A stretch of 54,631 bases of DNA, taken from assembly GCA_016933055.1 (NCBI GenBank), contig JAFGBS010000011.1, positions 1 to 54,631 on the forward strand, in the 5' to 3' direction. How positions within the stretch are numbered: the first letter of the stretch is position 1; each line of letters starts with the position of its first letter. The notes under the pieces were generated by a model. That model ran no database searches and was not told the DNA's origin. It worked only from the letters and a program-made list of their open reading frames with translations. This DNA is from Promethearchaeota archaeon (lineage in GTDB: Archaea > Asgardarchaeota > Lokiarchaeia > Sigyniarchaeales > Promethearchaeaceae). Position numbers and translations under genes: made by a program. Shown here piece after piece: positions 22,986 to 33,044 of this stretch.

Positions 22986-25634
22986 TTATTTGGTAGGAGT
23001 GGAATCGGTACTTTTAGGTCTTGTTGGTGATTTTTTCTTCTTGCGAACGATGATAATAGCTGCTGTTGTTCCACCTACAACTGCTAATCCACCCAAAATA
23101 ATTCCAATTATCTCCCATATACCTAATCCTGGTTCAGAAACGTGGATCTCCACAGTATTTACAGCAGAATCTCCGTCCACATCCACAACAGTCAGAGTCA
23201 CCGAGTAATCTCCCGGAGTAGTATACACATGTGTAGGATTCGTTAATGTGCTATTTGCTGATCCATCCCCGAAATCCCATTGATAGGTTTCTCCACCATT
23301 CCCGATACTTCCTGTAAATGAAAACTGGATAACGTCATTGATTCCCACAGAAGTGCTGTTCGCTGCAAAGTTTGCAGTAGGAAATAGATCAGCAATGACG
23401 GTTATATAATCTTCTTTAGTTAGTACTGAGATGTCTCCATCTTCGTCTGTTATTGTAAGTGTTATAGAATAGCTTCCGACTCCAGTGAATACATGATTAG
23501 GATACCTTTCAGTCGAATTTGGACTAGAATCTCCGAAATACCACTGAATATTATTTTGTCCATTTCCGTATATCGCTTCAATATAAAATTGGACAGATTC
23601 CCCATCAATCACGTTAGTTGGATTTGCAGAAAAAGCTGCCACTGGGAAATAATCTATTTCAACAGTTATAAGATCTATTTCTGTGTGATACGATGTATCC
23701 CCATCAACATCTGTCACTTTTAAGCTCACTGTATATGTACCATCATCTAAATATATGTGAATAGGGTTTTGTTCATCGGACGTGGGACTTTCATCTCCAA
23801 AATCCCACTCATATTCAACAGGAGTATTTCCCGTGTTTCCGGTGAATGTGAACTGAATTTCCTCTCCCTCAAATATAGTTGTAGCATTTTGATCAAAACT
23901 TGCAAGGGGTTGTTCATCCGGGAACACCGTAATATGATTTATTTTGGTGATTGTTGCTATATCTCCATCTGAATCAGTAACTGTGAGAGATATATCATAT
24001 ATTCCGGGGCTCGAATAGGTATACACGGGTTCAGCATCAGTTAAATTATTCGTAACTTCTCCAAAATTCCATTGGTAGTCTGAAATCAAATTTCCTACTT
24101 CACCGGTGAATTCTGCTTCAACAGACATACCCGCTATGATTTCAGTTTCATTTACGACAAAATCTGCTGTGGGAACTTCATCTCCAATAGTGGGGTAATT
24201 ATCAAATATACCTCCAACTCCTATAGCTTCGTACGGAATGGAATAATAATATCCATTATGCGTAGCAGCAGGATAGCGAGTTTTATAATCATCCCAATAG
24301 TTTCCTATGGATCCATTATCCAGATGGACATTGGTATAGGTTGCCTCGGACCGGGTTTCAATGTGACCAGACGCATTATAAAACTCGTTACCAAAAACGG
24401 TGATGTTGGTTAAATCATTCCCTAACCCTAAAGATCTTGCGATAGAGCTGTTCACGATATTATTTTTAATTATTCCATTGGTCCCCCCTTCCAAATCGAT
24501 TCCCAATCGAGTATTATTAATATAATTTCCTTCCAGTGTGAAATTTAAGGTGCTATCTTTTGTTGATATCCCATCGGAAACGCCAAATTCGACGTAATCT
24601 ATATAATTATCTGAAACGGTTACATTATATGACCAAATATCTATGCCGTATTTACAGTATTTCAGAGTATTATGAACTATTTCACTATGGTTACTTTCAA
24701 TTGAGATCCCATACCCATCTAAGTCTCCAACTATAGTGTTGTTTTCAATTAGTAAGTAGGTCCCTTCATCTGATGAAATACCTGTATTACAATTCTCAAT
24801 CGTATTGTTATAAACATGACCCGAGAATGTGTTTAGATTTATACCACTTCCCATTCCGCCAATATTCTTAATGGTATTGTTATAAACAGTGATATTATCC
24901 GTTGCGATTCCCTCCATAAAATCATTCCAAAACCAGATTCCAGAGCGAGAATTGTTGATAGTATCGATAGTGTTATTTAAAATTGTTACATTGGATGAAG
25001 CAAACATGTTAATTCCATTATTACTACTATTCCGTATCGTATTATCGTAAATCCAGATTCCAAATTCAGGTTCAAGCCTACTTCCTTTAATTGATCCATA
25101 GCTTGGAGAATAAAAGGAATTATCTTCCATTAGACACTCTGAGATATTTACATTATCTACAATCGAGCCAGACATATAGACTGCCACACCAATGTCTCGG
25201 AAGGTACAATTTTTTATCCAAATATTTTTGGAGTTAGCTAGTTCAATTTGATAATCTGCATCTGGGCCATAAATGGTAATGTTTTGCAGTACCAAGTAAC
25301 TGCTCGTTACACTAATTCGGATTGCTGGCCCCCAAAAATCACTTGCATTAAATATCCTATTTTCAATAATATAGGGATCTTGTGCAGTACCAGAACCACG
25401 ATCTTTGGCGGAACTTAATTCCGAATTTCCCATAATATTAATCGGAGTATCTTCACTACTTTTTGGGGAAAGAAATTCAATTTCCCCCCCATAATTGACA
25501 TAAGGATTAAAATTGATGCTAATACATATAAAAAATGCAAATACTATAATCTCTGATAGTTTCCTAATTTTTTTCAATATAATCACCTTTTGTGAAAAAT
25601 CTCTTCTTTTCTCTAAATAATCAGACGCATACAT
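22986..25634 (-). CDS. Right-handed beta-helix and PKD-repeat surface protein
   Basis: The 882-residue product has a signal segment (IIVFAFFICISINF). Residues about 60-470 form a parallel beta-helix of NosD/PbH1 type (repeats such as YNNTIKNIGGMGSGINLNT). Four PKD domains follow (about 490-830), each with WxFGD and a TYTVSLxVTDxDGD-like ending. The C-terminal membrane helix (IIGIILGGLAVVGGTTAAII) is followed by RKKKK and a Ser/Thr/Pro tail. This is a long, anchored, probably glycan-facing protein, since PbH1 helices often bind or cut polysaccharides. No catalytic residues are evident. Its C-terminus lacks PGYN, so it probably stays anchored by its helix. Confidence 0.85.
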   Translation of the reverse strand: MYASDYLEKRRDFSQKVIILKKIRKLSEIIVFAFFICISINFNPYVNYGGEIEFLSPKSSEDTPINIMGNSELSSAKDRGSGTAQDPYIIENRIFNASDFWGPAIRISVTSSYLVLQNITIYGPDADYQIELANSKNIWIKNCTFRDIGVAVYMSGSIVDNVNISECLMEDNSFYSPSYGSIKGSRLEPEFGIWIYDNTIRNSSNNGINMFASSNVTILNNTIDTINNSRSGIWFWNDFMEGIATDNITVYNNTIKNIGGMGSGINLNTFSGHVYNNTIENCNTGISSDEGTYLLIENNTIVGDLDGYGISIESNHSEIVHNTLKYCKYGIDIWSYNVTVSDNYIDYVEFGVSDGISTKDSTLNFTLEGNYINNTRLGIDLEGGTNGIIKNNIVNSSIARSLGLGNDLTNITVFGNEFYNASGHIETRSEATYTNVHLDNGSIGNYWDDYKTRYPAATHNGYYYSIPYEAIGVGGIFDNYPTIGDEVPTADFVVNETEIIAGMSVEAEFTGEVGNLISDYQWNFGEVTNNLTDAEPVYTYSSPGIYDISLTVTDSDGDIATITKINHITVFPDEQPLASFDQNATTIFEGEEIQFTFTGNTGNTPVEYEWDFGDESPTSDEQNPIHIYLDDGTYTVSLKVTDVDGDTSYHTEIDLITVEIDYFPVAAFSANPTNVIDGESVQFYIEAIYGNGQNNIQWYFGDSSPNSTERYPNHVFTGVGSYSITLTITDEDGDISVLTKEDYITVIADLFPTANFAANSTSVGINDVIQFSFTGSIGNGGETYQWDFGDGSANSTLTNPTHVYTTPGDYSVTLTVVDVDGDSAVNTVEIHVSEPGLGIWEIIGIILGGLAVVGGTTAAIIIVRKKKKSPTRPKSTDSTPTK

Positions 25635-25938
25635 TATCGTCGGTAATTAAAATAAATGTTTCATCATTTCCCAATCATAATAATACCCAGTTGGAAAAAA
25701 TAGACCACTGATACATTTCATATCAATCTAGATCTGTTCGACCTGTCTGTTGAGAAATGGAACGATTGAACCCAATACGATTAGGTTTCCAACTTAATCG
25801 AATAGAATTTGATTAGATTTCCAGTTTAATCGAATGATATTTTTTCGAGTTCTTGTGGAAATTATTAATAGCAGCGCCATGTTCGTTATTATAAGTCGAT
25901 TTCAAAAACTCAAAAAAGATGGAAATTTCATGATCTAG
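25635..25938. repeat. Two diverged copies of the DUF285 gene's 3' flank
   Basis: gattaggtttccaacttaat (about 25789-25808) and gattagatttccagtttaat (about 25811-25830) both resemble the flank after the intact DUF285 gene (about 22871-22890). All three are followed by tcgaat. The second copy also keeps the following gat-T-run. The remainder of the stretch is non-coding. Confidence 0.6.
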
Positions 25939-26169
25939 AACGATTATAGTGATGTTGGACTAGAAAATGGGAAGTATTACTATGTGATATCTGCCCAAAA
26001 TCCCAACGGGCTTTCATCGTTATCCAATTGTGAATCTATAGAAGTTCAACTTGAAGAACCAACCGAGCGAGGAATAAGAGGATATTCCATTGGGATTATT
26101 CTAATGCTAGGAAGCTCAGTACTGGCATTACTCTACTTAATTACCTCAAACCAACACTCATTTTATTAA
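25939..26169 (+). pseudogene. C-terminal relic of a DUF285-type surface protein
   Basis: An open frame encodes GKYYYVISAQNPNGLSSLSN, then a stalk, then RGYSIGIILMLGSSVLALLY and a short tail. This parallels the Fn3-like end and anchor of the intact protein at 20994-22865 (YYFVVVASNPFGSTLSN, then PGYN and the helix). The PGYN signal has changed to RGYS and the basic tail is lost. No start or upstream domains remain. Confidence 0.65.
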
Positions 26170-26240
26170 TTTTTTTTTTAATAATAAAAATTTACAAGAT
26201 TTGAGTTCAAGTTAAGAATAAGTCCGCATCCTAAGGTATC

Positions 26241-26250
26241 TTTATATAAC
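26241..26250 (+). promoter_or_regulatory. TATA box of the LRR-TIR gene
   Basis: tttatataac lies 32-41 bases before the GTG start at 26282, giving an expected transcription start about 10 bases upstream of the start codon, so a very short leader. Confidence 0.5.
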
Positions 26251-26281
26251 TCTAATCCCCATTAGGATCGAGGGTTATCCG

Positions 26282-29200
26282 GTGTTACAAAAGCAGTATG
26301 TTGTGGTCCATGGGAAAAAAATCTTCATGGATGAGAATGGTTGTTTAGATCTCCATCAAAAAGCAATCAGTAATATGAATCAAATCGAAGGTTTAAACGG
26401 TTTAGTTGGATTGAAGCATTTGATCATTGGAAATGCAACAATGGCTTATAAATTTGCTGACGATACTGAAGATGACGTTATCCTTTATGATTTTAATGAC
26501 TTCTCAGATTTTGTAATCGTAGAGTCCATGAAGTCTCTGGAAGTTCTTGAGGTCGTTCATCAAGAGCATCTTTTAAGATTTTCTGAGGAGTTAGGAGCCT
26601 TACCTTACCTTAAAGAAATGATATGTTATTTTTGTCCAAATCTTCGGGACATTCCAGAATCTATAGGAAACCTCTCAGCACTTGAGAAATTGCATTTTAT
26701 CGATTGCAATGCAATAAAAAAACTCCCAAATTCAATAGGATCTTTGAAAAAACTAAATGAATTTACGGTCAACTCACCGGTATTGACAGAACTACCAGAG
26801 AGTTTTAAAAATCTTACAAATTTAACAAAGTTAGATTTAAAATCCAATAAAATAATCAGCCAGATTCCAGGATTTGAATCCTTCAGTAACTTAATAACAC
26901 TTAATCTTGCGTATTGTGAATCTCTAAAACCAGAATCTTTCCAAAATTTGCAATTATCAAAAGTTGAATCACTTTATTTAAGAGGATGCCAGTTAGCGTA
27001 TAAAGATTATACATTTTTGAGTCAGTGTAGTAATTTGAAAAATTTGAGTATTGGGAATGATGAACTCATCAATACACCCGTGGAACTAAAATATTTGACT
27101 AAATTAGAGACTTTACATATTTATTCTTGCGCAAATTTGAAGACAATTGGAGAAGAGATTGGTGAATTAACAAATTTACTAGAATTGGAACTTACTTCAT
27201 TAGGTTCGTTAGAAAAACTTCCGAACTCAATTGAGAACCTCATTTCATTAAAGAAATTGAATCTCTCCTATTGCGATTCATTAAAAACTATCCCAGATAC
27301 ACTATCAAACCTAAGGTCATTAGAACAATTATACTTAATTGCAAATAAAATGCTATTATCTCTCCCAGAAGATGTTGGGTTATTAAAATCATTAAAAAAA
27401 ATGTATATATCGAAATCTGGAATAATAAATAATTTGCCAGATTCGATATGTAATTTGTCAAATCTTGAAGAATTTGTATATTTTGGTTCACCAAATGACC
27501 AGTTATCCGAAATTCCTCGTATTATCTCAGAGATTAGAAACTTAAGGAATTTGAAATTCAGTTTTTGTAGGTATTTAACCAAAATTCCCACGAATCTTAG
27601 TAATCTTAATTATTTAGAGACTTTGAGCCTAGTGGGAACTAAAATTGAAAATTTACCTGAAAATATTGTGAATTTGACTTCTTTAAAAGAGTTAGATTTA
27701 TCAAGTTGCAGAAGTCTCCTCCAATTGCCAGAAGGAATTAATAATTTGACAAATTTAGAAATTTTAAACTTAAATGACTGTGAAAAACTTGCTGCTTTGC
27801 CGGATAATATTGCTAACTTAAAGAATCTTAAAAATTTGAACATTGAAATGTGTCATGAAATAAAGGAAATCTCTGTGGATTTTAGTCACATGAGTTCTCT
27901 AGAAATTCTTAAAATTTTTTGTAAAAATCTTATGTCAATTCCAAATAGCATAGGAGAATTGACAAATTTAATCGAGCTCAAAATTGGGGCACAAATTCAA
28001 GAGATCCCTTTTAATTTTAATAAATTAAAATCATTAAAAATACTAAATCTTGAATATTGCAGTTCTCTAACCGATCTTCCAGAAGGTATAGGTAAATTAG
28101 TCAAACTTGAAAAAATGAATCTCTCAGAACTTCAAAAATTAAGATGTTTACCCGAAAGTATTGGACAACTCCAAAATTTGACTTTTCTCAATTTGAATGC
28201 TACTGGTATAGAGAGATTGCCAATATCTCTCGGAAATTTGAAATCCCTCAAGATCCTTGATATTCAATATTGCAAACAACTTCAAGAACTACCGAAAAAC
28301 ATAGGTGATATAGAAAATCTGGAAATTTTGGTTGCATCCGGATGCAGTCAATTGAAATCACTACCGATTTCCATTGGAAACTTAATATTTTTAAGGATAT
28401 TAACCGTTGGAATAGCATTTGAAAATTTCAATAAAATGTTTGACTATGGAATTGACGGGTATTATCAAGAATATTCCCATGAAGCTCCAGAGATATCCGA
28501 AAATAAACTAAGTTCTTTACCAAATTCATTCTGCAAATTAAGAAATTTAAAAATTTTAGATCTTGGAAACTCTCAATTCTTAGAGACTTTACCTAAGGAA
28601 ATTGGTAATTTAGAGAGTCTAGTTTATTTAAATCTATTTAATTGCAGACCTTTGGTAAATTTACCGGATTCTTTTTCAAATCTGACAAATTTAAAAGTTT
28701 TGGATTTAACCAGCTGTCATAGTTTAAAAAGCCTACCAGAGCCATTTTCTCTAAAGAATCTAGATATTTTACTGTGTTATGATTGTACAAATTTAAGAAG
28801 ATTACCAGACGGATTTGGGAATTTAAGCTCAATTAAAATAATCGATTTTTATGGATGTAATAGACTAGAGATCCTTCCAAGTTCGATAGGAAATCTAAAA
28901 AATCTTTTTTTCATGAGGCTTACTAGATGTAGGAGTTTGCAAAACTTACCAGAAACCATAGGCAATTTAATTTCATTGAGAAATCTATGTTTTGGGGATT
29001 ATCAACCTATTTCTGATCAATCTTTATCTTACATAGAAGAAACCATAAACAAATTCAAAACTGAAGGATTTTCTGAATATTATGGGAAACAATCTGCAGA
29101 ATCCGTACTTACAAGTCCAATGCTAGGATTGAGTGTAATTTACAATCAAGCAATACATATTAAATCATTACCAGAATCCATTGGGGATTTACATAATCTG

Positions 29201-30280
29201 GAAACATTAGATCTTAGCTATTTAGTAAACCTCAAATCAATTCCTGATAGTATAGATAAACTAAAATCCTTGAAGAATTTAAAACTCTCCTATTGTTTTT
29301 CCTTAGAATCCATCCCAGAGAGTGTATCGGAATTACAAAATTTAACCGAATTAGATCTCAGCTATTGTAAAAACGTTCCGAAAATTCCAAAAAATATAGG
29401 CAATCTATCAAATCTCACAAATTTGAACTTGAAGTATTGTATTTCCATTGAGAACCTTCCAGAAAGTCTACAAAATTTAAAAAATCTTAACAACTTGAAT
29501 TTACACAATTGTAAGCTTACAGAAATCCCCATATCATTAAGAAGCTTGGAGAATTTGGAAACTTTAGATTTAACAGAGAATTTATTTACCCCATCCGAAC
29601 TCGAGATCGCAAAAAACGATATTCCCGTAATTTTTGATTATCTCAAACGTAAAACTGCAATCAATGTTTTCATAAGTCATGCAGTTGTCGACTTTAAGAG
29701 CCACCGAATTGAAGATCTCGCTACATTTCTGGAGCACCAAAAGGAAATCTATCAAGCATACTTTTGCGAGGAGGATCTCGTGGGAAATATTGATGACTTC
29801 ATGAATGATATGTTACCTCAGTGTCAATTAGTCTTGTTTATTGGAACCCAAAAATCAGTGTTTAATTCAGTCGATTGCAGTCATGAAATCGAACTAGCTC
29901 GAAAAAATGATATACAAATAATCCCAATTAAGGGAATTGATATTGATTGGAAGGATCTAGAAGCAATTGGGTTAAGTCGGGAATTAGGAATTGAGTTTAA
30001 TTTGGAGCAATTTGATAAATTCTGTGAAGATGTTTATGATTACATTTTCCAATTCAAACGAAAAGTAGATTTATTTGATAAAAGTACGGCAAGAATTGAA
30101 AAGTTAATCCTCGAGTACGGAACTCTCATTAATGAAATCCTAAGTTCAGAAGCCTATAAGGAACTTTTTTCGAATAAATTTGCAGAACTCAAAACCTTGA
30201 AAGCAAATTTCAGATCTGATAAGATCGATTTCAGTGATTTTCTACAGGGTATGTATAAGATCTTAAAGAAAGATAATTAG
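26282..30280 (+). CDS. Giant LRR-TIR protein, candidate NADase effector or immune receptor
   Basis: The 1332-residue protein (GTG start) has no signal peptide or membrane helix, so it should be cytosolic. Residues about 40-1110 are a continuous array of roughly 40 leucine-rich repeats of 23-24 residues in the SHOC2/plant style (LPESIGNLxSLKxLNLSxC). Residues about 1126-1262 form a TIR domain: NVFISHAVVDF opens it, YFCEEDLVG follows, and Glu1202 in DCSHEIELA sits at the position of the catalytic Glu of NAD-cleaving TIR domains. A charged helical tail ends the protein. Known TIR enzymes act on NAD after oligomerisation, with another domain sensing the trigger; here the LRR solenoid is the obvious sensor. 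There is no NB-ARC ATPase between them and no clear partner gene, so it may act alone. Confidence 0.85.
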   Translation: MLQKQYVVVHGKKIFMDENGCLDLHQKAISNMNQIEGLNGLVGLKHLIIGNATMAYKFADDTEDDVILYDFNDFSDFVIVESMKSLEVLEVVHQEHLLRFSEELGALPYLKEMICYFCPNLRDIPESIGNLSALEKLHFIDCNAIKKLPNSIGSLKKLNEFTVNSPVLTELPESFKNLTNLTKLDLKSNKIISQIPGFESFSNLITLNLAYCESLKPESFQNLQLSKVESLYLRGCQLAYKDYTFLSQCSNLKNLSIGNDELINTPVELKYLTKLETLHIYSCANLKTIGEEIGELTNLLELELTSLGSLEKLPNSIENLISLKKLNLSYCDSLKTIPDTLSNLRSLEQLYLIANKMLLSLPEDVGLLKSLKKMYISKSGIINNLPDSICNLSNLEEFVYFGSPNDQLSEIPRIISEIRNLRNLKFSFCRYLTKIPTNLSNLNYLETLSLVGTKIENLPENIVNLTSLKELDLSSCRSLLQLPEGINNLTNLEILNLNDCEKLAALPDNIANLKNLKNLNIEMCHEIKEISVDFSHMSSLEILKIFCKNLMSIPNSIGELTNLIELKIGAQIQEIPFNFNKLKSLKILNLEYCSSLTDLPEGIGKLVKLEKMNLSELQKLRCLPESIGQLQNLTFLNLNATGIERLPISLGNLKSLKILDIQYCKQLQELPKNIGDIENLEILVASGCSQLKSLPISIGNLIFLRILTVGIAFENFNKMFDYGIDGYYQEYSHEAPEISENKLSSLPNSFCKLRNLKILDLGNSQFLETLPKEIGNLESLVYLNLFNCRPLVNLPDSFSNLTNLKVLDLTSCHSLKSLPEPFSLKNLDILLCYDCTNLRRLPDGFGNLSSIKIIDFYGCNRLEILPSSIGNLKNLFFMRLTRCRSLQNLPETIGNLISLRNLCFGDYQPISDQSLSYIEETINKFKTEGFSEYYGKQSAESVLTSPMLGLSVIYNQAIHIKSLPESIGDLHNLETLDLSYLVNLKSIPDSIDKLKSLKNLKLSYCFSLESIPESVSELQNLTELDLSYCKNVPKIPKNIGNLSNLTNLNLKYCISIENLPESLQNLKNLNNLNLHNCKLTEIPISLRSLENLETLDLTENLFTPSELEIAKNDIPVIFDYLKRKTAINVFISHAVVDFKSHRIEDLATFLEHQKEIYQAYFCEEDLVGNIDDFMNDMLPQCQLVLFIGTQKSVFNSVDCSHEIELARKNDIQIIPIKGIDIDWKDLEAIGLSRELGIEFNLEQFDKFCEDVYDYIFQFKRKVDLFDKSTARIEKLILEYGTLINEILSSEAYKELFSNKFAELKTLKANFRSDKIDFSDFLQGMYKILKKDN

Positions 30281-30283
30281 GCA

Positions 30284-30454
30284 CTATACAATTTTTGTAT
30301 CTTCATCCTCTGTAGGTTTCTTTTTTCCTTTTTGAGGATAAATACGGCTACGACGTTCTTTATCTTTCTTAAAAACTACACCATATTCTTCCGAATTGTT
30401 TTCTGTAACTTTTTTTTTCTTTTTTTTATTCTTAGTATCGGTCAATAATCCCAC
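30284..30454 (-). CDS. Small Lys-rich protein, unknown
   Basis: A GTG-started frame of 56 codons encodes GLLTDTKN, a run of six Lys, then ENNSEEYGVVFKKDKERRSR and a Lys/Glu tail. It is convergent with the LRR-TIR gene and ends 4 bases from it. The composition is extremely charged; such small basic proteins may bind nucleic acid. No family recognised; it could be chance, but the frame is open through two long A-runs. Confidence 0.35.
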   Translation of the reverse strand: MGLLTDTKNKKKKKKVTENNSEEYGVVFKKDKERRSRIYPQKGKKKPTEDEDTKIV

Positions 30455-30527
30455 TACTTTTTCTTAGAAAGAACAGAAATTTAAATAATAGGGCAACTAG
30501 GAAGAATTTTCGATGAGTATGATCAAA

Positions 30528-30812
30528 TTAGTCAATTAATCCTTCTCTAGCTTTTTTCTGGATGATTTTAATAATATCTTTATTAATTGGGCCTTTAACA
30601 ACTAAATCAGAGAAATATAAGGCATTAAAGAATATACGCAGTGTTATCAACTAATAATTTTCAAAAATCGACGTTTTCGCTTGGTGGGAGGTGGCTTTTT
30701 TACCGTTGGGGAGCGTAGCAATCACAAAAAATTCTTCATAGAAAACATTTCCCTCAATAATGATAACTACAGGTTCAAATTCTAAAGCGGCAGCTTTCGA
30801 GTATAGCTATCT
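30528..30812 (-). pseudogene. Unidentified gene remnant with in-frame stop
   Basis: The reverse strand reads SKAAALEFEPVVIIIEGNVF, EEFFVIATLPNGKKATSHQ, then ENY-stop. It continues in the same frame as FNALYFSDLVVKGPINKDI and IQKKAREGLID-stop. Both parts look protein-like and no good start is present. I do not recognise the family. The rest of 30455-31014 is non-coding as far as I can see; a plus frame at 30852-31076 is not convincing. Confidence 0.4.
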
Positions 30813-31014
30813 CAACCATTTTTGAACTCCTTTTTTGCTAAAATATAACTGATGTTTTTCCTGAAATCGTATTTTCCTTTGGATTCGGAAAAATTTCCTT
30901 GTGCTTCCGTGCGAGCTTTTTTTTCTGACTTGCACAAATGGAATAGATACCGGAATAATTATTCCAACAGCAACTGCAGCTACTTATCTCCCAATAAACA
31001 CCAAATTATGTTGA

Positions 31015-31515
31015 TTAAGCTATTTCGGATAAAACTCTGGAATATAAATCTGCAGAGAGATACAATAGCTGATTAATTTTATTTAGTATATTAACTGCAG
31101 TTCGAGAATTGATGAAACTCTTCTTGTAATTTTCAATTAAAATTCCTAATGTTCCTTTCACTCTCAGTCCCAAATTTCTAGCATAAAGTCGAGCTTCTTC
31201 ATCATCCAGTAAAATACTATTGCTTCCTTGAAGAGAAAGTGCAAGAAGAATTGATTCAGACTCACCAGGATGAATATTCGAAAAATCTAGATTGTGCTCT
31301 ACTTTTTCTGGATTTTTTATGATTATTTTTTTATTTTTTATTTCACTGGCGATGAGGTGTCCATCATGATAATGTTCTGCAATTCCTTGCATTACCGCTT
31401 CTTCATATACCGCGGGAGGGATATAGACTTCATCGAATAAGTTGAATATAAGGTCAAGGGAGTTTATAGTAGAAAGAATGATTAAAGGGCTTGAGTTACT
31501 AATCGCTATTTTCAC
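31015..31515 (-). CDS. DUF3368-type PIN toxin
   Basis: The 166-residue product begins ISNSSPLIILSTINSL, the DUF3368 version of the first PIN strand. It has VYEEAVMQGIAEH, the central GESESILLAL motif, and ILLDDEEARLYARNLGLRVKGT, the hallmark of this family. It overlaps the upstream antitoxin gene by 17 bases. DUF3368 proteins pair with UPF0175 antitoxins, exactly as here. Confidence 0.85.
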   Translation of the reverse strand: MKIAISNSSPLIILSTINSLDLIFNLFDEVYIPPAVYEEAVMQGIAEHYHDGHLIASEIKNKKIIIKNPEKVEHNLDFSNIHPGESESILLALSLQGSNSILLDDEEARLYARNLGLRVKGTLGILIENYKKSFINSRTAVNILNKINQLLYLSADLYSRVLSEIA

Positions 31516-31801
31516 CCAGTTCCCGCTCCAATTCTTCTATAGATAAGGGATATGGTATGTTTTCTTCTCGTAGAATTCTAAGAAAAGATCTATAAGATTC
31601 TCCACAGTATTGTGCCGCTTTCCAGACTGTCCAACGCCGTAATCGGACATTTTCAAGCGATTCTTGTCTTTTTACAACTTGCAATCCCTTTTCTATTATT
31701 TGCCGTGCTGCTGTGGATTTATCTACTTGATTCTTTTTGGCATATTCTTCTATTTCGCGTTCTTGGTTTTCTTCTAGCCTTATGGAGGTAGTTTTCATCA
31801 A
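31499..31801 (-). CDS. RHH/UPF0175 antitoxin
   Basis: The 100-residue product starts KTTSIRLEENQEREIEEYAKK (RHH strand and helix), with KSTAARQIIEKGLQVV as second helix. The UPF0175 core (RRWTVWKAAQYCGESYRSFL, then LREENIPYP) follows. It is first in the operon with the DUF3368 toxin and could start at 31801 or 31798. The antitoxin-first order contrasts with the pair at 2705-3554. Confidence 0.83.
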   Translation of the reverse strand: MMKTTSIRLEENQEREIEEYAKKNQVDKSTAARQIIEKGLQVVKRQESLENVRLRRWTVWKAAQYCGESYRSFLRILREENIPYPLSIEELERELGENSD

Positions 31802-31981
31802 GTATACAAATTCATAATTTGTAATAAATTCTTGGGTTTTTGAAACGGAATTTTTGACATCTAGAGGGATTAATTAAAAGCCTTGATTATTTGACGGCTG
31901 CGATTTTTTTAGTGTTAATTGTCGCATTAAAGAATATGATAAGGCATAATAAAATTCAAAATAGAATTATAAAAAAAAAAA

Positions 31982-32839
31982 CTACTTTCTTTTTCGCCCT
32001 ACAAACAAAAGTAATCCTCCGATAACCACCACTCCTCCCACCACACCTAAAATAATCCACAGTAGGTTGGACGAGCCGTATATTGCTCCAATTTGGGTGG
32101 TTACATATTGAACATCCGCTGCAGATGTATATTCAGCTAAAGGAAGAGGTGCTCCGGGTAGTAGACTAGAACTTGCTACTGGAGTTGGGATCTCTCCACC
32201 AATCAAGTTAACAATAGTCTGAAATGCCGCTAGAAAACTTGCCATTACAACCAATCCGGCTTCAAAAAAATCAGGTACATCATTATAATATTCAACGACG
32301 TATGCAATCCAGTCATTGCTGATTTCGAATGCGAGAGTGAAGATAAGGAATTCAGCATCCTTTGCAAGAATAAAGTAAGCTCCTCCTCCCATATCGAACT
32401 CAATTGCCCCATCCGTTGTGGAGATGAGATGCGAAATGTCATTAACTTCTGCTGCGACAGTAACTGCTTTCACTAGAAGGTCCCAATAGGTTTCAACATC
32501 TTCATATTCAGGATAAAGAGACAAAGCCATTCTGATTAGCGTAGGCAATTTTTTACCGAATACATCTTCAGAAAACTTAACCACTGATACTCCTACTACT
32601 GCTATGACATTGTTTGTCGTATCATTTTTCACCCATATTTGGGATCCAGCACTTACATTATCTGCTGAACTGTCTAAAGGGTTTTCAACTTCAATAATTT
32701 TTTCCCAAATTAAATCATATCCTTCAACATCTTCGGGATCTGGAAGATAAGATTCAACAGCTGCAGCAGTTCCTGCGAATAATATCGAACCAAATATTCC
32801 AAAGAGAAGTATTCCACCAATTAATTGTGATTTTTTCAT
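31982..32839 (-). CDS. Anchored surface protein, unknown
   Basis: From the ATG at 32839 (32851 is also possible) the product has 285 residues: a signal peptide (LIGGILLFGIFGSILFAGTAAA), an ectodomain with WEKIIEVENPLDSSADNVSAG and further acidic residues, and a C-terminal membrane helix with VGRKRK. No enzyme motif is seen. A relic of the same C-terminus lies at 18743-18793. The 32852-33044 gap upstream holds no gene. Confidence 0.72.
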   Translation of the reverse strand: MKKSQLIGGILLFGIFGSILFAGTAAAVESYLPDPEDVEGYDLIWEKIIEVENPLDSSADNVSAGSQIWVKNDTTNNVIAVVGVSVVKFSEDVFGKKLPTLIRMALSLYPEYEDVETYWDLLVKAVTVAAEVNDISHLISTTDGAIEFDMGGGAYFILAKDAEFLIFTLAFEISNDWIAYVVEYYNDVPDFFEAGLVVMASFLAAFQTIVNLIGGEIPTPVASSSLLPGAPLPLAEYTSAADVQYVTTQIGAIYGSSNLLWIILGVVGGVVVIGGLLLFVGRKRK

Positions 32840-33044
32840 GGTTATTCCCATATAACAAAATGAAAATTCCGATATTTAAATTATCATTCCAATTGGTATG
32901 GAAATCATACATATTAAGATTAAATCTGCAGTATTAAAATAAATAGGATTCCCCAAGGATGCATTTCCCATAAAAAGGGGGATTTATTAGGTAAAAAAAT
33001 AGGTGGTAAAACAATTTAAATTGGAATGACTTATTTTGTTCTTC

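Noticed and set aside
30760..30790. tRNA T-loop-like ggttcaaattc
   Set aside because: No matching acceptor, D or anticodon stems around it.
30852..31076. 74-codon plus-strand open frame
   Set aside because: Protein-unlike sequence, and it overlaps the end of the DUF3368 toxin gene on the opposite strand.
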